Positions 23,876 to 36,749 of a stretch of DNA of 64,000 nucleotides are shown here, piece by piece. The notes beneath the pieces were generated by a model. It was given only the letters and a program-made list of their open reading frames with translations. It was not told the origin of the DNA and made no database searches. The first letter of the stretch is position 1; the number at the start of each line of letters is the position of its first letter. The position numbers and the translations under genes were made by a program. This DNA comes from Plantago ovata (lineage: Eukaryota; Streptophyta; Magnoliopsida; Lamiales; Plantaginaceae): positions 131,102,096-131,166,095 of the forward strand of contig CM051455.1 of assembly GCA_028274465.1 (NCBI GenBank). Direction: 5' to 3'.

Positions 23876-24640
23876 TGGATTCGGGTCGGGATGTTACTAT
23901 CTCAAAGGAGTGGATGACCTCAAGAGCGATATGATCCTTATAACCGAGGGACTATGACAACTTTTTGGAACTTTCCTCACCATTAGGAAATAGATTCCGG
24001 ACTTTGATGTTGACAATGACCTAATAAAAGATTGTGCAATTACTTGGGTTAGAGTCCTAAATTTTCCCATGGAGATGTTTCGGGAATAAAAAGTCAAACA
24101 ATAAAAAAATGCATTAGCGGCCCAATTATAAGATTGATGGTAATACAATCAGTGCGACAAGGGGTCGATCCGCTAGATTTTGTGTTAAAGTTCAAACGAA
24201 TAAGTCCCTGGAACTAGGAGTATACATTGGAGGAAACATCTACCAAATAGTGTATGAGAACTTCCATACCCTTTTTGTCATAACTGTGGAAAAGTGGGAC
24301 ATATTGCTGAAAAATGCTCTCCAAACCAGAATACTCGAAATCCGGCACAAGATAGCCAATCTCCCATAGTTCCTAAGTCGACTGCACCTATTGTCAATGA
24401 CCATTGGTTAGCGGAAAATGGCAAGAATAACGAATATGAAGAATGGATGCAGGTTATTCCATAAAAATAAATAAAAAAAAAAAAAAAGAGAAAAGAAAAA
24501 CTTGCCTAGGTTCCGACAAGAACTGCCAACGATGCTCCTAGGCGGGCAAATCGACTAGCCCCCAAGGCCGAATCCAACAACAACCCATCATAATGCCTAG
24601 AATTTTGAAGTCCAGAATCCAAACATATCGAATCAGAATA
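23876..24640 (+). pseudogene. LINE ORF1 remnant (DUF4283 / zinc-knuckle type)
   Basis: In broken frames the text reads ITWVRVLNFPMEMFRE, then a GRFARFCV-like segment, LELGVYIGGN and CHNCGKVGHIAEKC (about 24278-24320), a CCHC zinc knuckle. This order (DUF4283 core, then zf-CCHC) is that of ORF1 of plant L1-type LINEs. Several stops and frameshifts are present. The element body beyond 24470 is A-rich. Confidence 0.75.
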
Positions 24641-25079
24641 GGCAAAGGAAATATAAATTAATAACAAACTGCAAGTAAAAATTCAATTGCTTTTCAGACA
24701 ATAATAAATATAGGGGTAGAGTTTCACCTTCTACAATAACAAGAAAACGCCCTTGCGTGCAAAACATGCCGGTTGCTGCTAGAATGCTACTAAAGTACTC
24801 CATGCAAAGTACAAACAAGTAAGGGGAGACCATAGTAATTACCAAAATTAAAAGCTCTCCAATTTATCTTTTTTACAAAATCCACAGGAGTACAAGATAA
24901 TTAATTACAATTATAATAAATAATTATCAAATATATGTTTTAGTTTAATCTAAAAGTAAAGTTTATGGTCAAAATTCACATAAAAAGAAGGGAGAATTCA
25001 TTAAAGAGAATGTTTAAATAGAAACTAGTCTGGTAGTAGAGGAGTTCAAATCACTTATTACAGAATTTAAAAGCCAATC

Positions 25080-28000
25080 GGGACAGTGGTTCCATTCTTG
25101 ATAGAAACACTTGGTCGTTAAGTTCATGCTTTAATTTGTTGGCCTTGACAAAAGGGATTCTTGTTTCCATCTCTAGCAAGTTGGTCCGCTACTTGGTTAG
25201 CTTCACGGTAGACAAAAGATGTGTTTTGAACTCCAATCTCCATAATGATCTCCTGAACTTCTTCAATGGTCCTCTTGTGCAGGATTGCCGGCTCCACCTC
25301 CCTGTTAATACATTTGACAGCATACAAGGTGTCAGAACGGATAATAATATTTCGTATGTTGTTCTTCATGGCAATATTTAACCCCTGCAAAATGGCTAAA
25401 ATCTCAGCTGTGGTGTTATCAGTTATGCCAATGTATCCGGTTGCTGCTTTGATTACTTCACCTATGTGATTCCTAAATACACATCCGAATCCAACGTGCC
25501 TGGGGTTGTTAAGAGTAGAAGCATCAGTATTTAAGCATATAATCCCAGGTTCTGGAGGAATCCATTGACATATAATGGGAATTTTTTGGGCAGGTTCCTG
25601 GTTAAGAAGATATTTCTTGATCTCTATTTAATCTGTTTAATTTTAAGTCCATTTCATAGATATTAATGCTTTCATCTCTGTAGATGTAACTATTCCTTGT
25701 GTTCCATAAAATCCAGCAAGCATTCATAATATGCCAGTTGGTATGAATGGTTGAAGAATTTTCAAAAAGAGTTGAGCAAGGTTCTTCTCATTGTTGTTCC
25801 AAGAGTTGGGAAAATTGCAGATTCTGAAGAACTCAAAAGTTTTACAATTGAGAAAAGTGTGATCAGAAGATTCATTCTCAGTTCCACAAAGTGGGCATAG
25901 AGGGTTGTTAATGATTCCTTTTTTGAACAAGTTTTCATAGTGAGGAAGTTTATTATGAATTAGGAGATAGAAGCAAAATTTTACCCGGGGAATTGTTTTT
26001 GTGGACCATATTCTCATCCATGGCCAGTTTGGGGAGTTAGTAGTAGATTTTATAAGGGTGTTATAAGCAGTTTTAAGAGAGAAAATTCCCTAGTTAATAT
26101 AAGGCCAGTAATAGGTGTCAACTTCTTCATTTTTAGGAGCTGGGAAACCAACTATTTCAACAGCTAGTTCAGTAGGCAAAACTTGGAGAAGTTTATCAAA
26201 ATTTCATTCTTTGTTTTCTACAAAATCACTTACCAGATTATTAGGGGGTGGTTAAAATTGATATACTCATGAAGGATTTTCTTATTAAGCCATCTATATA
26301 TCCTCCCAAAAGTTAGTTGAGTTACCATCCCCTAATAATTTTGCTAAGAGATTTTTCATAATGTCCTTATGTTTTAAAATGGAGTTCCACATCCAGCTAT
26401 TCCCTGATTTCCTAGAAGCAAGCCAAAAAGAAGTGTTCTTTAAGTATTTGGCTTTTATTATACCTAAATCCAAAGATTATCATCTTCTGTAAGCAATTTC
26501 CAAATTAACTTTAGTTGATAGGCATTGTTTACAGTATTAAGGTCTCTACTGCCAAGTCCTCCAGCCCATTTTGGTTTACAGACTTGGGACCAGCTTATCT
26601 TGGCATTGCATTTCTCATTTTTATTTGCATTCCAGAGCAGATTCCTATTAATGCTCTCAATATTTTTAATGCAATGAGAAGGGATTTTGATAACAGACAT
26701 AGCATAGGCTGGGATGGAGTTAGTTACTGAATGCATGAGAGTAGCTCTTCCTGCTTGGGATAAAAGCTTGTTATACGAGACATTTATATGGTTGGTTATT
26801 CTGTCTATGATGTCATTGAATAGATCAATCTTTTTATTTCCAAAAAGGAAGGGAATTCCCAGGTATTTATCTTTTCTGTTATTAGGGCTCACTCCAAGTT
26901 AATTTATGATATTTTTCTTGTTGATTCTAGAGTGTTGGGAGAGAATAAGATTCTTGACTCAATTCTGCCAGCAAATTGCTTGACCAGAAGCTTCTTCATA
27001 GGCTTTTACGCACCTTCTATGGTTAGTTACAGAGGTATTAGTTGCTTTTATGAAGAGCATGCAGTCATCTGCAAAGCATAAAATAGGGATTTCAGGTCCT
27101 TGTGTACTGACTTTGAGGGTTTGAATTACTTTGTTCAAGACATTTTTGTTAATGAGGTGAACAAAGAGATCTGCACATAGAATGAATAGGTAGGGAGAGA
27201 GGGGATCCCTTGTCTTATTCCCCTGGTAGGTTTCCAGATACTAGATAATCTTCCATTTACTTTAACTTGGTAGGTAGGAGTTTTCACACATTCCATGATC
27301 CAGGAGATGAATTGAGCATTAAAGTTAAATTTTTTAAAGTCATTTCTATGAAAGACCATTCAAGCATGTCATAGGCTTTCTCCACATCAAACTTGAGTGC
27401 CCGAAAGTGTTGTTTAGATTTTTTCTTTTTAGACATGGTGTGAAGAAGATCATGGGCTAACATGATGTTATCAGATATTAGTCTTCCAGGGATGAAAGCA
27501 TTCTGGAAGGGGGTGATTAGATTGTCTAAAAGAGGTCTTAATCTATTAACTAGTATTTTAGTTATGATCTTGTAAGAGACATTGCAAAGGCTTATAGGTC
27601 TATAGTGACTTGGAAGCTTTGCATTGTCTCTTTTGGGAATTAAGGCAATGAAGGTGTGATTTGCATTAGGTTCCAATTTACTAGTAAGAAAAAAGTTCCT
27701 AACAGTAGAACAAATTTTGCTTCCAATTATGTGCCAATATTTTCTGTAAAAAAAGAGACCATTTAATTCATCAGGCCAGGGGCCTTGTCCAAACCAATTT
27801 GATTTACAGCTTGCCATATGTCATTATCAGATATTGGTTTAATTAGGGATTCATTATCAGCAGAGTTTAAAGAAGGAGTGATAATACTCCTAAAAGGTTC
27901 AAGGTTTGTCTGCTGACATTGAGCTTGATTATAGAGAAAAAAGTTTTGAATTCATTAATCAGAGGCTCATGATCAGTAATCCAGGTTCCTTCAGAGTTTT

Positions 28001-28110
28001 GAATACCATGGATAAAGTTATTTCTTTGGTGCGAAGCAAGAGCATGGTAAAATTTGGAGTTAGAATCTCCTTCTCTTATCCAATGATGGTACCATCATTG
28101 GTTTGGTTCT
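25080..28110 (-). pseudogene. LINE ORF2 remnant: reverse transcriptase and RNase H
   Basis: A minus-strand L1-type non-LTR retrotransposon, 5'-truncated and frameshifted. In order: GDSNSKFYHALASHQRNN (about 28080-28020); RT with NHTFIALIPKRDNAKLPSHY, RPISLCNVSYKIITKILVNR, FQNAFIPGRLISDN and FRALKFDVEKAYD (27700-27370); KVNGRLSSIWKPTRGIRQG (27270-27210); the FADD catalytic box near 27080-27060; KYLGIPFLFGNKKI (26860); the zf-RVT segment PLCPLCGTENESSDHTFLNC (25910-25850); and an RNase H segment IIRSDTLYAVKCINRE (25345-25300). Opposite in orientation to the ORF1 remnant on its left, so the two are separate insertions. No endonuclease domain is seen. Confidence 0.88.
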
Positions 28111-28813
28111 GATACAACAATATATATAAAATTGTTATATATTCTAGAGTAAGACTTACCTCTGTTCCATAATAAGTTTATTAAAGTTGAATTTTTTTCG
28201 AGCTTTGACCGCAAATTATTTCTACCAGTACAAGGAAAACTGACTTTAGCGACGGATATCATCCGTCGCTATACATAAGCGATCCATCGCTATACGCCAA
28301 TAGCGACGGAAAGCCCGACACTAAATAGGACGTCGCGAAAAGTGGCGTCGCTAAAAAACAAAGAGACGGTTAATATTATCCGTCGCTATAGTTAGCGACG
28401 TTCAGTTTATCCGTCGCTATGATGTCGTTGACCAACATAGAGACGAATGACTTTATCCGTATCTATATATAGCGACGGATTATGTTATCCGTCGCTAAAG
28501 CTAAGGGACACGTGTCATTCCCTTGCGAGGGGAATTTGGCGACGGGTCAACTAATCCGCTAATTTCTCTGATTTTTTTTTTTAAATTGATTTTTTATTTT
28601 ATTGAATTTATGTTAACAATTGTTATTTTAACTCAAAATTGAGTACGACTAACAAAATATATACGATTGATTCATTTTACGATAATCGAAATTTCAATAA
28701 AAAAAACTTAAAGTGTCGTACAAAGAAACTAAAAGGTACGAAGATAATCATTAAAATAAACGAGAATCCTAAAATGTACGGATAAAGAATAACAATCCTA
28801 AAAAGTACTAATC

Positions 28814-29462
28814 CTACGGGCTCTCCACTAACCAACCGACCCCTTCAGCCTGCAATGCCCCATCGTTATGTGCCTGCTCACGGGTCACATGGTTCTGCCA
28901 CGATTCCACCCACAGATCCCGATGGTCCGGATTGAGGTACCGAACCCATTCTTTATGCCGAAAGCACCTTGCCTTGGCATAATAAATCGAATGCCTGTGA
29001 GTCTTTTCCGCCCAAATGCTGAATAACCTCAATATCTCCTCTGCATTGGCAGGAAGGACATAGTAGTATTTCTGCAACACAACAATCCCACAAAAAATCC
29101 CACATCAGTGCCCCACAAGAACAAATAATATGCGTACACATATGTACAGTAAAGACAATGCCCCAAGAATAGATACTATAGGCAATGCCCCTGGAATAGA
29201 TAATATAGGCAATGCCCCAAGAATAGATAAACAAATAATGTACGTACACGTATATAATTAAGGCAATGCCCCAAGAATCCAATATAGAAATATTCAAGTA
29301 AAGATAGTAAAGTACCTGGAATTCTTCCCACAAGTGCTCCTTCACGGGTCGAGGAACCGTAGCCCACCTTTCTCCGCCACTCCCAGGAGGCGTAAAGAAC
29401 TCTCTTTTCATGAGCATTGAAATCCTTCTAGAAGCTATAGTAGGTTGAAACCTGTCATACAT
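28814..29462 (-). CDS. TnpA-like protein fragment inside the CACTA element
   Basis: Two exons on the minus strand are clear: one ending ...PRPVKEHLWEEFQ at 29316 before GTACTT, and one 29071-28814 opening KYYYVLPANAEE after TTGCAG and ending GWLVESP. The WATVPRPVKEHLWEEF phrase resembles the plant transposase (Ptta/En/Spm, PF03004) family text. An upstream piece with MDQAQQPGGPRLING lies at 29612-29560 but its junction to the next exon is unclear. Protein of uncertain completeness; it would bind the sub-terminal repeats in the family model. Confidence 0.55.
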
Positions 29463-29649
29463 TTTGAAAGATTAAAAGTTGGAGTACCGACAACTATAAA
29501 TACAAGAACAATGAAATACCAATTTATTAAGAACTTATTTAGATCCGTTGGTGGACAATACTGGAAGCCCATTGATCAGTCGAGGGCCGCCCGGTTGCTG
29601 CGCTTGATCCATGGAAACTAATATACATATAGCATCATCACACTCAAAT

Positions 29650-29730
29650 ACAAAACACTAAAATTCAAACTCTTAATGTGTTTAGACAAATACAAGATGT
29701 GTTTAGACAAATACAAGATGTTTTTAGACA
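29650..29730. repeat. Short direct repeat
   Basis: TGTGTTTAGACAAATACAAGA occurs twice in tandem with a third partial copy, inside the CACTA element. Confidence 0.6.
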
Positions 29731-31070
29731 AATCCGTCGTTATATGTGAACACGAAAGGATGTCTGGATCTTTAGGATCTTGAAATCTCCATCTTTGGTT
29801 ACTGACTAAAGATGGAGACTTCAAACTCCTAAACATCCAGACACATTTCTTGCTCACATACTACATTATGTATATACAACTTATTAAGAATAGAGGGTTT
29901 ACATGATTACGATATTGAACTAAACTTTGAGAATGGCTGAAATACGCTGGTACAGTAACAATGGCATTAGAAATGTTGTTGTTACGGTACCATCATACTA
30001 CAATCATTCACAAGCCCAGGCCAAGTACCATACCATTCATCAATCTATATATATGGAAGTGATGGTGTGTCCGAAGGACAGTGTGTTTGTAATTGGTCCG
30101 GCGGTGCGGTGAAGGTGAAGGTTGAGGTGTCTTGCTAATCGTACCTAGCCTCCAATAAACATAGAACAAATTCAATCAAAATCAAAATCAAAATCGAAAA
30201 TCAAAATCAAAATCAAAATCGAAAAATCAAAATCACAATCAAAAAACCCCAAAATTTAGGGTTTTTGTTAATTACCTTTCAAATTGACGAAAAACCTCCA
30301 AATTAATTAGGGATTCGAACTCCTTGTAGGATAGGGTTTGATTTGAGCTCAAATTTGAATGAATTGGATGAGTTTGGAGATGGATTGATGAAGTCGAAGA
30401 AGAAAAACAAGAGGAAAAGAGAGAAAGAGAGAAGAGCAGAAATGGGAAAGAAGGAAGGTCGCTCGTCTGTATATGAGGACTTAGTAACGGATAACGTAAT
30501 CCGTCGCTAAGTGATATTTTATTTATTTTTTTCAATTTTCTTTTAACTAAAAAAACGCCTGGTCAACAGATTTAGCGACGGATCACATTATCCGTCGCCC
30601 ACATAGCGACGGATAATATTAATCCGTCGTTAATTAGAACACGAACTCGATCTTTCTGGGCACGAACTGAGCATAAAGCGCAGTTCGTCCTTATCCGTCG
30701 CTAGCAGTAGCGATCCGTTGCTAACTAGCGACAGATGGTATCCGTTTCTATCCATCCATCGCTAAAAGACTGTTTTCTTGTAGTGTACATTACACAATTA
30801 AAAAATATAAAAAAATTATATTATGAAAGAAAATCAAATATAACTCTATTACATACTAATTATGTGTAACATAAGAGTAATTTGCAGTTAAAGTTCGAAA
30901 AAAAATCAACCTTAAAAGCTTATTATGGAAGATAGGGAGTAATGTAGATGTTATAAGAGTAGTTAGTATCTGCCAAATAACGAATGCACTAAGAATATGT
31001 CTCTTCTTCTATAAATTATGTGGAGTTCATTTTCTGACTCAAATAGGAAAAACAATATGATATTAACTTA

Positions 31071-31418
31071 TCATTTAAGAAAGCACATTTTGGTATTATC
31101 ATTGATTCTAAGACAATAATATCCTAAATGACATCTGGTGCAATCTTCATCACTTTCACATTGTGCACCACAATCTTGTGTTTCATGCAACAACTTCTTT
31201 CCTTGACTCGGATCCTGCAATGTCTTTGCTTCCATCCCCATCATTGACGACGATAGTATCACTGTAAATTCATATATATTTTTCATCATCAAAATATATA
31301 TGGGCACACTACGTTATGTATGTATATCACTATACAAAATTAATACTCCGTACATGAATATAATTACAATAAATACCTGAGAGAAGAAGGAAGGAGACCC
31401 AAAAGAGTTTAGACATTA
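31071..31418 (-). pseudogene. Secreted cysteine-rich peptide, copy 1 (signal-peptide frameshift)
   Basis: Two exons: 31418-31377 (MSKLFWVSFLLLS, the hydrophobic core of a signal peptide) and 31261-31071. The mature part ends with six cysteines, spaced C-x3-C-x5-C-x2-C-x5-C-x8-C, including CGAQCESDEDC and GYYCLRI. Compared with copy 2 (51842-52173) exon 1 carries two extra bases in a GA run at the splice donor, so the spliced frame would meet a stop at once in exon 2. Either a nearby alternative splice site is used or the copy is dead. The Cys pattern is knottin-like and recalls metallocarboxypeptidase inhibitors; that comparison is inference only. Confidence 0.65.
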
Positions 31419-32453
31419 TGTATGCAAAATCAAAATGATATATGAAAACTTATTTACCAGTCAAATGATAATATCGTGTCCATGTTACAATTGTTTTTAT
31501 ATAGTGCACCTCAAATTACTATATGTTGAAATCTTAAATTAATGGGTCAAAGAAGAAAAAAAAAAGGCCGTATCGCTTTCACTACAAAAAAAAGGATGTT
31601 AGATGACTAATTTTAAATGACATTAGGGTAAATTATCAAATAAAAGTAATATTAGGTGGCACCTTAAAACTTGTCACCACAATTAAACTTTAGATGACAT
31701 TTTAGACTAAATTATCAAATAAAAATATTTTAGAATGACAAACATAATAAATTATCATAGAAAAATAGGCTCTTAGATGATAAAATTTGAAAATTGTGAA
31801 AGAAAGAAAATTCGGCGGCATATTTGTAAATAAGAAACACTTTTGGGCTTTTTTGCAATTAAGGATAAGTTTTAAAAAGGGAATCAGATAACTTCATCTT
31901 CTTCGTTACTTAGACAGAAACCCACAGTCACAAACAAAAATCCCTTTTACTAAAACCCTAATTTCGATCGATCTAAATCTAATCACACGACACAACATTA
32001 CAACACTATCAATCGGAGATTCAGGAAAGGAAGGTGAATGATAGGCGTCTGATGGATCGTGTTTCAACCTGGTGGCGCGTTTGAATCGGCTAGCAACTGT
32101 GAAGTGTGGCTGTGTTTGAATCTGGAGGAGCAAGCTTTGATCAAATCATTATCCAAATCCGAAGTTTGTGCTGTGTCCTTTGTTAGAGAAGGTATGATGT
32201 ACTTCAAACTTTGATGTAGTTCAATTCTCCTAAAATTTATGATTTAGGCACGTTTCTGTATGTGTATATTGATAAGTTCTAGATGAATATTTGTATCTAT
32301 GTTTATTATTTGGCTTCAGATTGTTCCTCTACTTATGTAGATATTATTTGACTTGTGTATGTTTATATGGTATTTATTAATTTGAGGCCTGAGCTACTTG
32401 CCAGAGTTATATTTTTCCTGAGCTATTTATTACTTAGGTACAACGTAATGATA

Positions 32454-35400
32454 ATGGACAAAAGTTGGATTAGAGAGCATAATAAGTTTTCGAATTCTTA
32501 TATGGATGGTGTGCAATGTTTTCTTATGTTTGCTGCTGATAATGTGATGGGGAGTGATAACATGATTAAATGTCCATGTGTGGTTTGCAACAACTCATTC
32601 TACAAGCCCATAGATGATGTTGAAAAGGATTTACACGTTAATGGATTTTCTCGTACATATGTACTTTGGAACAATCATGGATAGAAAGAGCTTGATATAA
32701 ATGATGAGGATACTGATAATGATGTTCGTTTACCATCCGAGGACGAGGTAAATGAGTTCCTAGCAGAAACGGAGGGTGTTGATGATTATGAGGAAAATGA
32801 TCAAGGTAATGATGATGTCGAATTTAATGTGTTCAATGGGTACTTGGATGAATTGGTTGAAGGTCAGCATGTGGACAGCGACTATGAAGAAGAAGAAGAA
32901 AGATTCCAGAAGTTGGTGGGTGATGCCAGAAATGAATTATATCCGGGTTGTAAGACTTCATCACTTTTAGCTACCCTAAAACTGCTACATCTGAAAGTTA
33001 TGGGTAAATGGATGGACAAGTCTTTCAGTATGCTGCTGGACTTTATAAAAGGCATCTTACCCGAAGGTGAAACTCTTCCATCGTCATTATATGGTGCTGA
33101 GAAGGAGCTGCGTGGACTTGGACTAGGGTATGAAGAGATTGATGCATGTAAGAACGGTTGTGTATTATTCCGGAAAGAGAATGAAAATATGAACGAGTGT
33201 CCAGTTTGTAAAGAATCTAGGTGGCAGTCGCTTGGTAGTAAGATAAAGAGAGTTGCTCATAAGAAATTGAGATACTTCCCCTTGAAGCCCCGGTTGCAAA
33301 GACTCTTTGCATTCACCAAAACGGCTGCAAAAATGCGTTGGCACAAAGATAAACGCAAAGTTGAGGATGGAGTCTCAAGACATCCAGCCGATTCATTGGC
33401 TTGGAAACACCTTGATAGTCTATTTCCTGAGTTTTCTAAGGATGCACGGAATGTTAGGTTGGGTTTAGCATGTGATGGATTCACTCCATGGTCAGACATC
33501 GGGAATTCGCATACCATTTGGCCCGTGATTCTTGTTGTTTATAATCTGCCCTCTTATGATTGTATGCGTGAACCATTTCTTATGTTGTCGCTGCTTATAC
33601 CGGGCCCAAATTATCCTGGGAAAAACATTGATGTGTATTTGCAGCCCTTAATCGAAGATTTGAAGGAGTTATGGGATGTTGGGATCGAAACTTATGATGC
33701 TCTCACAAAAGAGAAGTTTCTAATGCGTGTTGTGTTGTTGTGGACCATAAGCGACTTGCCTGGTTATAGTCTTTTGTCGGGGTGGCAAGCATCAGGTTAT
33801 TATGCATGCCCATGCTGTCTTGATGAGATAGATTCTACACAATTACGAACAAAGATATGCTACATGGGACATCGTCGTTTTCTACCCGAAAGACACCCAT
33901 TCCGCAGGAACAAGTTTAACTTTAATGGTAAAGAGGAGCATAGAGAGAAACCTAAACAACTTTCAGGTGAAGAAATATTGTATTGGCTTAATTCATTGCA
34001 AGATGTGTTCATTGCAGCTGAAAATCGTAAAAGAAAGCGTGATTCGGATCAAGTAAATTGGGATAAAATAAGTGGTTTCTACCAGCTGCCATATTGGCAC
34101 ATGTTGAAGATAAGGCACAATCTCGATCCGATGCACGTTGAGAAGAATATATGTGATAATGTCCTTGGTACATTATTTGATATTAAAGGGAAAACAAAAG
34201 ACTCTAATGTTGCAAGAGAAGATTTACGCGATATGGGTATTAGGAAGGAGCTGCACCTGCAAGATAATGGCAATAAAATATTCAGGCCACCTGCATGTTT
34301 TACCTTATCCCCAAGTGAAAGAGGAGAAGTCTTGGAGTTTCTGAAGTCAGTTAAGTTTCCTGATGGGTTTGCTTCTAACATCTCAGCACGTGTGAAAAAG
34401 GATAAATTATCACGACTGAAGTCCCATGACTGTCATATTCTACTCCAGAGATTAATTCCTGTTGGAATTCGTGGTTACTTGACCAAGGAAGTGAAGAACG
34501 CTTTATGTGAATTAGGAGATTACTTTAAGCAATTATGTTCCAAGACCTTGTACGACGAAGATGTGAATCGGTTGGATGAAAATATACCAATTATCTTATG
34601 TAAGTTGGAGAAGATATTTCCACCTTACTTTTTCACAATTATGGTACATTTATCAGTCCACTTGGCCCAAGAGGCTAAGATTGCAGGACCCGTGCAATTT
34701 CGCTGGATGTATCCCTTTGAAAGGTTAGTTTTTATTGTGACCCTTCGTGTGATTGTCGAATAAGTTTGTGATTCTGTGTTCTGGTCTATTAAGTTTGTGT
34801 TCTGGTCTATTAAGTTGGCTGCTGATCTGTACTCATACAAGTTGTGTTGTTTGTGGTATGAAATCAGAGTAACATTTTATTTAGCCTTGATTTATTTTGC
34901 ATTTTTACTTGATTTCAAGCCTTAATTTTTGAGATATATATTGTGTCTAAGGAACATCTTATGCGGCTTCTGCCAGGTAAAATTTTTGAGATATATATGA
35001 TGCAATGATTCTGATTTTAACTGTATCATGATTCTGATTCTACGGTGTTTACTTTCCTTCTTATTGTTAGGTTTCTGGGATCTCTCGCAGGCTTTACCCG
35101 AAATAGAAATCATCCTGAAGCTTCCATCGCTAAACAATACTTGGTGCATGAGAACATCACATTTTTTTCTATGCATTTGCCTATGGACATGGAAACTAAA
35201 TTTAATTGCCTTCCACGGAATTTTGATGGTGTCTATGGTCAACAAAAGGAAGGAATTTCTGTATTTTCAATGAGAACTCGTCCATTTGGGGAAGTTAGCC
35301 CCAAGTGTTCTTTGACTAGAGGAGAATTAGATGAGGCACATTGGTACATAATGTGCAATTGTGATGAAGTTGAGCCATATCTAAAGTAAGAAATACTTAT

Positions 35401-36749
35401 CTCTCTCTATTGTTATCTTATGTCTACGAGTTTTGTCTGAACTATGACTACCAGTATCTTTGGGCATATACCTGCTGCTGATTTTAGATAGTTACTGATT
35501 TGTTCCAGTATCTTTAGGCATATACCTGCTGCTGATTTTAGATAGTTACTGTTGATAGTAAAACTTAAGTAACTATGATGTTATTCCATGTTTGGATTGA
35601 GGCAGTATGATGTACTCGTTCACTGTGGTAATACATAGTGTTTTGTTGACACTTGACAACCATAAACTTATTTGTAATCTAAAGGTTATGCCCTTTTCAG
35701 AATGCATAGAGCTGAATTGCAAGGAATTACCGTAGAAGAAGTGGGTAACATGGATGAACTTGACCCAAGGCAGAAAAACACCTTCCCACAGTGGTTTAAA
35801 AAACATGTTAGTTTATTTCCTTTAGTTGATAACTTATACTCTGAACTTAAATGATTTTAGCAGAATACTCTGTTCTAACTATTATATTATCTTGTAGATG
35901 GGTCTGTTGCATTTTCAGAAAGCAGACAAAATTACAACTGAGCTGTGGGCTTTAGCAAATGGTCCTTCGAGGCTGAGCTCAGATATTTATAATGGATGCA
36001 TGGTGAATCAGGTCCGGTTTCATACAAGGGATTGTGACAGACGACGAAAAACTCAAAATAGTGGCCTTGTAGTTGGAGGATTTCATAAGAGGAAGCCGGT
36101 TGAGTTTTTCGGTTTCTTGAGAAAGGTTGTAGAGTTAACATATATTGGTGGTAGAAAAGTGGTTTTGTTTGATTGTGAGTGGTTCAACTCTGGAAGTAAT
36201 AAATTTATCCAAGAGGATAAACATTTCATTAGTGTTGATGTTAGCTCTAGGTGGTACAAGGAGCAACCATTTATATTACCTGTCCAGGCACAACAAGTGT
36301 TTTATGTGAATGACACAAAACTGGGTAAAAATTGGAAGGTTGTGCAGAGAGTTTCACATAGGCATTTGTGGGATGTTTGTGAATCAGCTGTAAATGATGT
36401 TGTAGACAAAACAACCATTAATGAACAAGAATTTGTGCCAGAGGTTGTTCAACAATATGAATCTACTCGTGTTGATCCAATTGAAGAAGCAAGTGAGCAG
36501 AATGGTCGACAGCAATTGGCAAGGGACGATTTAGAACCTGAAGAGCTTGATAGGATGATCTTTGAAAGCATTAGAAAGTCCAGAAATCAAAATACTGAAC
36601 AATCATATGAGGAGGAGGAGGAAGAGGAGGAGGAGGAGGAAGAAGAAGAGGAGGAGGAGGAGGAGGAGGAGGAAGAAGAAGAAGAAGAAGAAGAAGAAGA
36701 AGAAATGAACAAGAAGAAGAAGAAGAAAAGGAGGATTTATTTTTATTAA
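32454..36749 (+). pseudogene. CACTA tnp2-type transposase, one premature stop
   Basis: Exons are 32454-34723, 35071-35385, 35701-35806 and 35898-36749, all GT-AG and in phase (3543 bases). Domains in order: transposase-associated (MDKSWIREH start, CPCVVCNN); Transposase_21 core (MDKSFSMLLDFIKGILP, NECPVCKESRW, YYACPCCLDE, LDPMHVEKNICDNVLGT); DUF4218 (QFRWMYPFER, SIAKQYLVHENI); and DUF4216 (NSGLVVGGFHK, YIGGRKVVLFDCEWF). The only visible lesion is an in-frame TAG at 32682-32684, just after WNNHG, where family members usually have GE. The C-terminus ends in a run of about 35 Glu residues encoded by GAG/GAA repeats (36609-36704). One base separates this from a full 1180-residue reading frame. 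Confidence 0.9.
36609..36730. repeat. GAG/GAA trinucleotide run coding a poly-Glu tail
   Basis: A nearly pure purine run within the last exon of the tnp2-type gene, giving poly-Glu and then Lys-rich codons. Likely unstable in length. Confidence 0.85.

Larger units (their letters stand above)
28226..30785 (-). mobile_element. CACTA (En/Spm) element, 2.56 kb
   Basis: The right end, read in reverse, is CACTACAAGAAAACAGTC; the left end is a degraded CAGTACAAGGAAAACTGAC. TAC flanks both sides (28223-28225 and 30786-30788), the 3-base target duplication of CACTA elements. Both ends are packed with sub-terminal copies of AGCGACGGAT/ATCCGTCGCT (28245-28500 and 30480-30770), the expected transposase-binding arrays. 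No tnp2 transposase is present, so it is non-autonomous. Confidence 0.92.
28153..30948. mobile_element. Stowaway-like MITE interrupted by a CACTA element
   Basis: Sequence 28160-28220 (CCATAATAAG..., then TTTTTTTCGAGCTTTGAC...AAATTATTT) is matched in inverse orientation at 30880-30940 (AGTAATTTGCAG, GTTCGAAAAAAAATC, CTTATTATGG). The outer ends CTCTGTTCCATAATAAG and, reversed, CTCCCTATCTTCCATAATAAG are the Stowaway terminus. Removing 28226-30788 restores a MITE of about 230 bases. The exact outer limits are approximate. Confidence 0.75.

Noticed and set aside
31071-31307. Unspliced reading of peptide copy 1 starting MPIYILMMKN
   Set aside because: The first residues lie in the intron; the paralogue at 51842-52173 shows that a separate signal-peptide exon is used.
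33257-33517. Minus-strand frames inside the tnp2-type gene (also 34079-34381)
   Set aside because: Shadows of the long plus-strand transposase exons.
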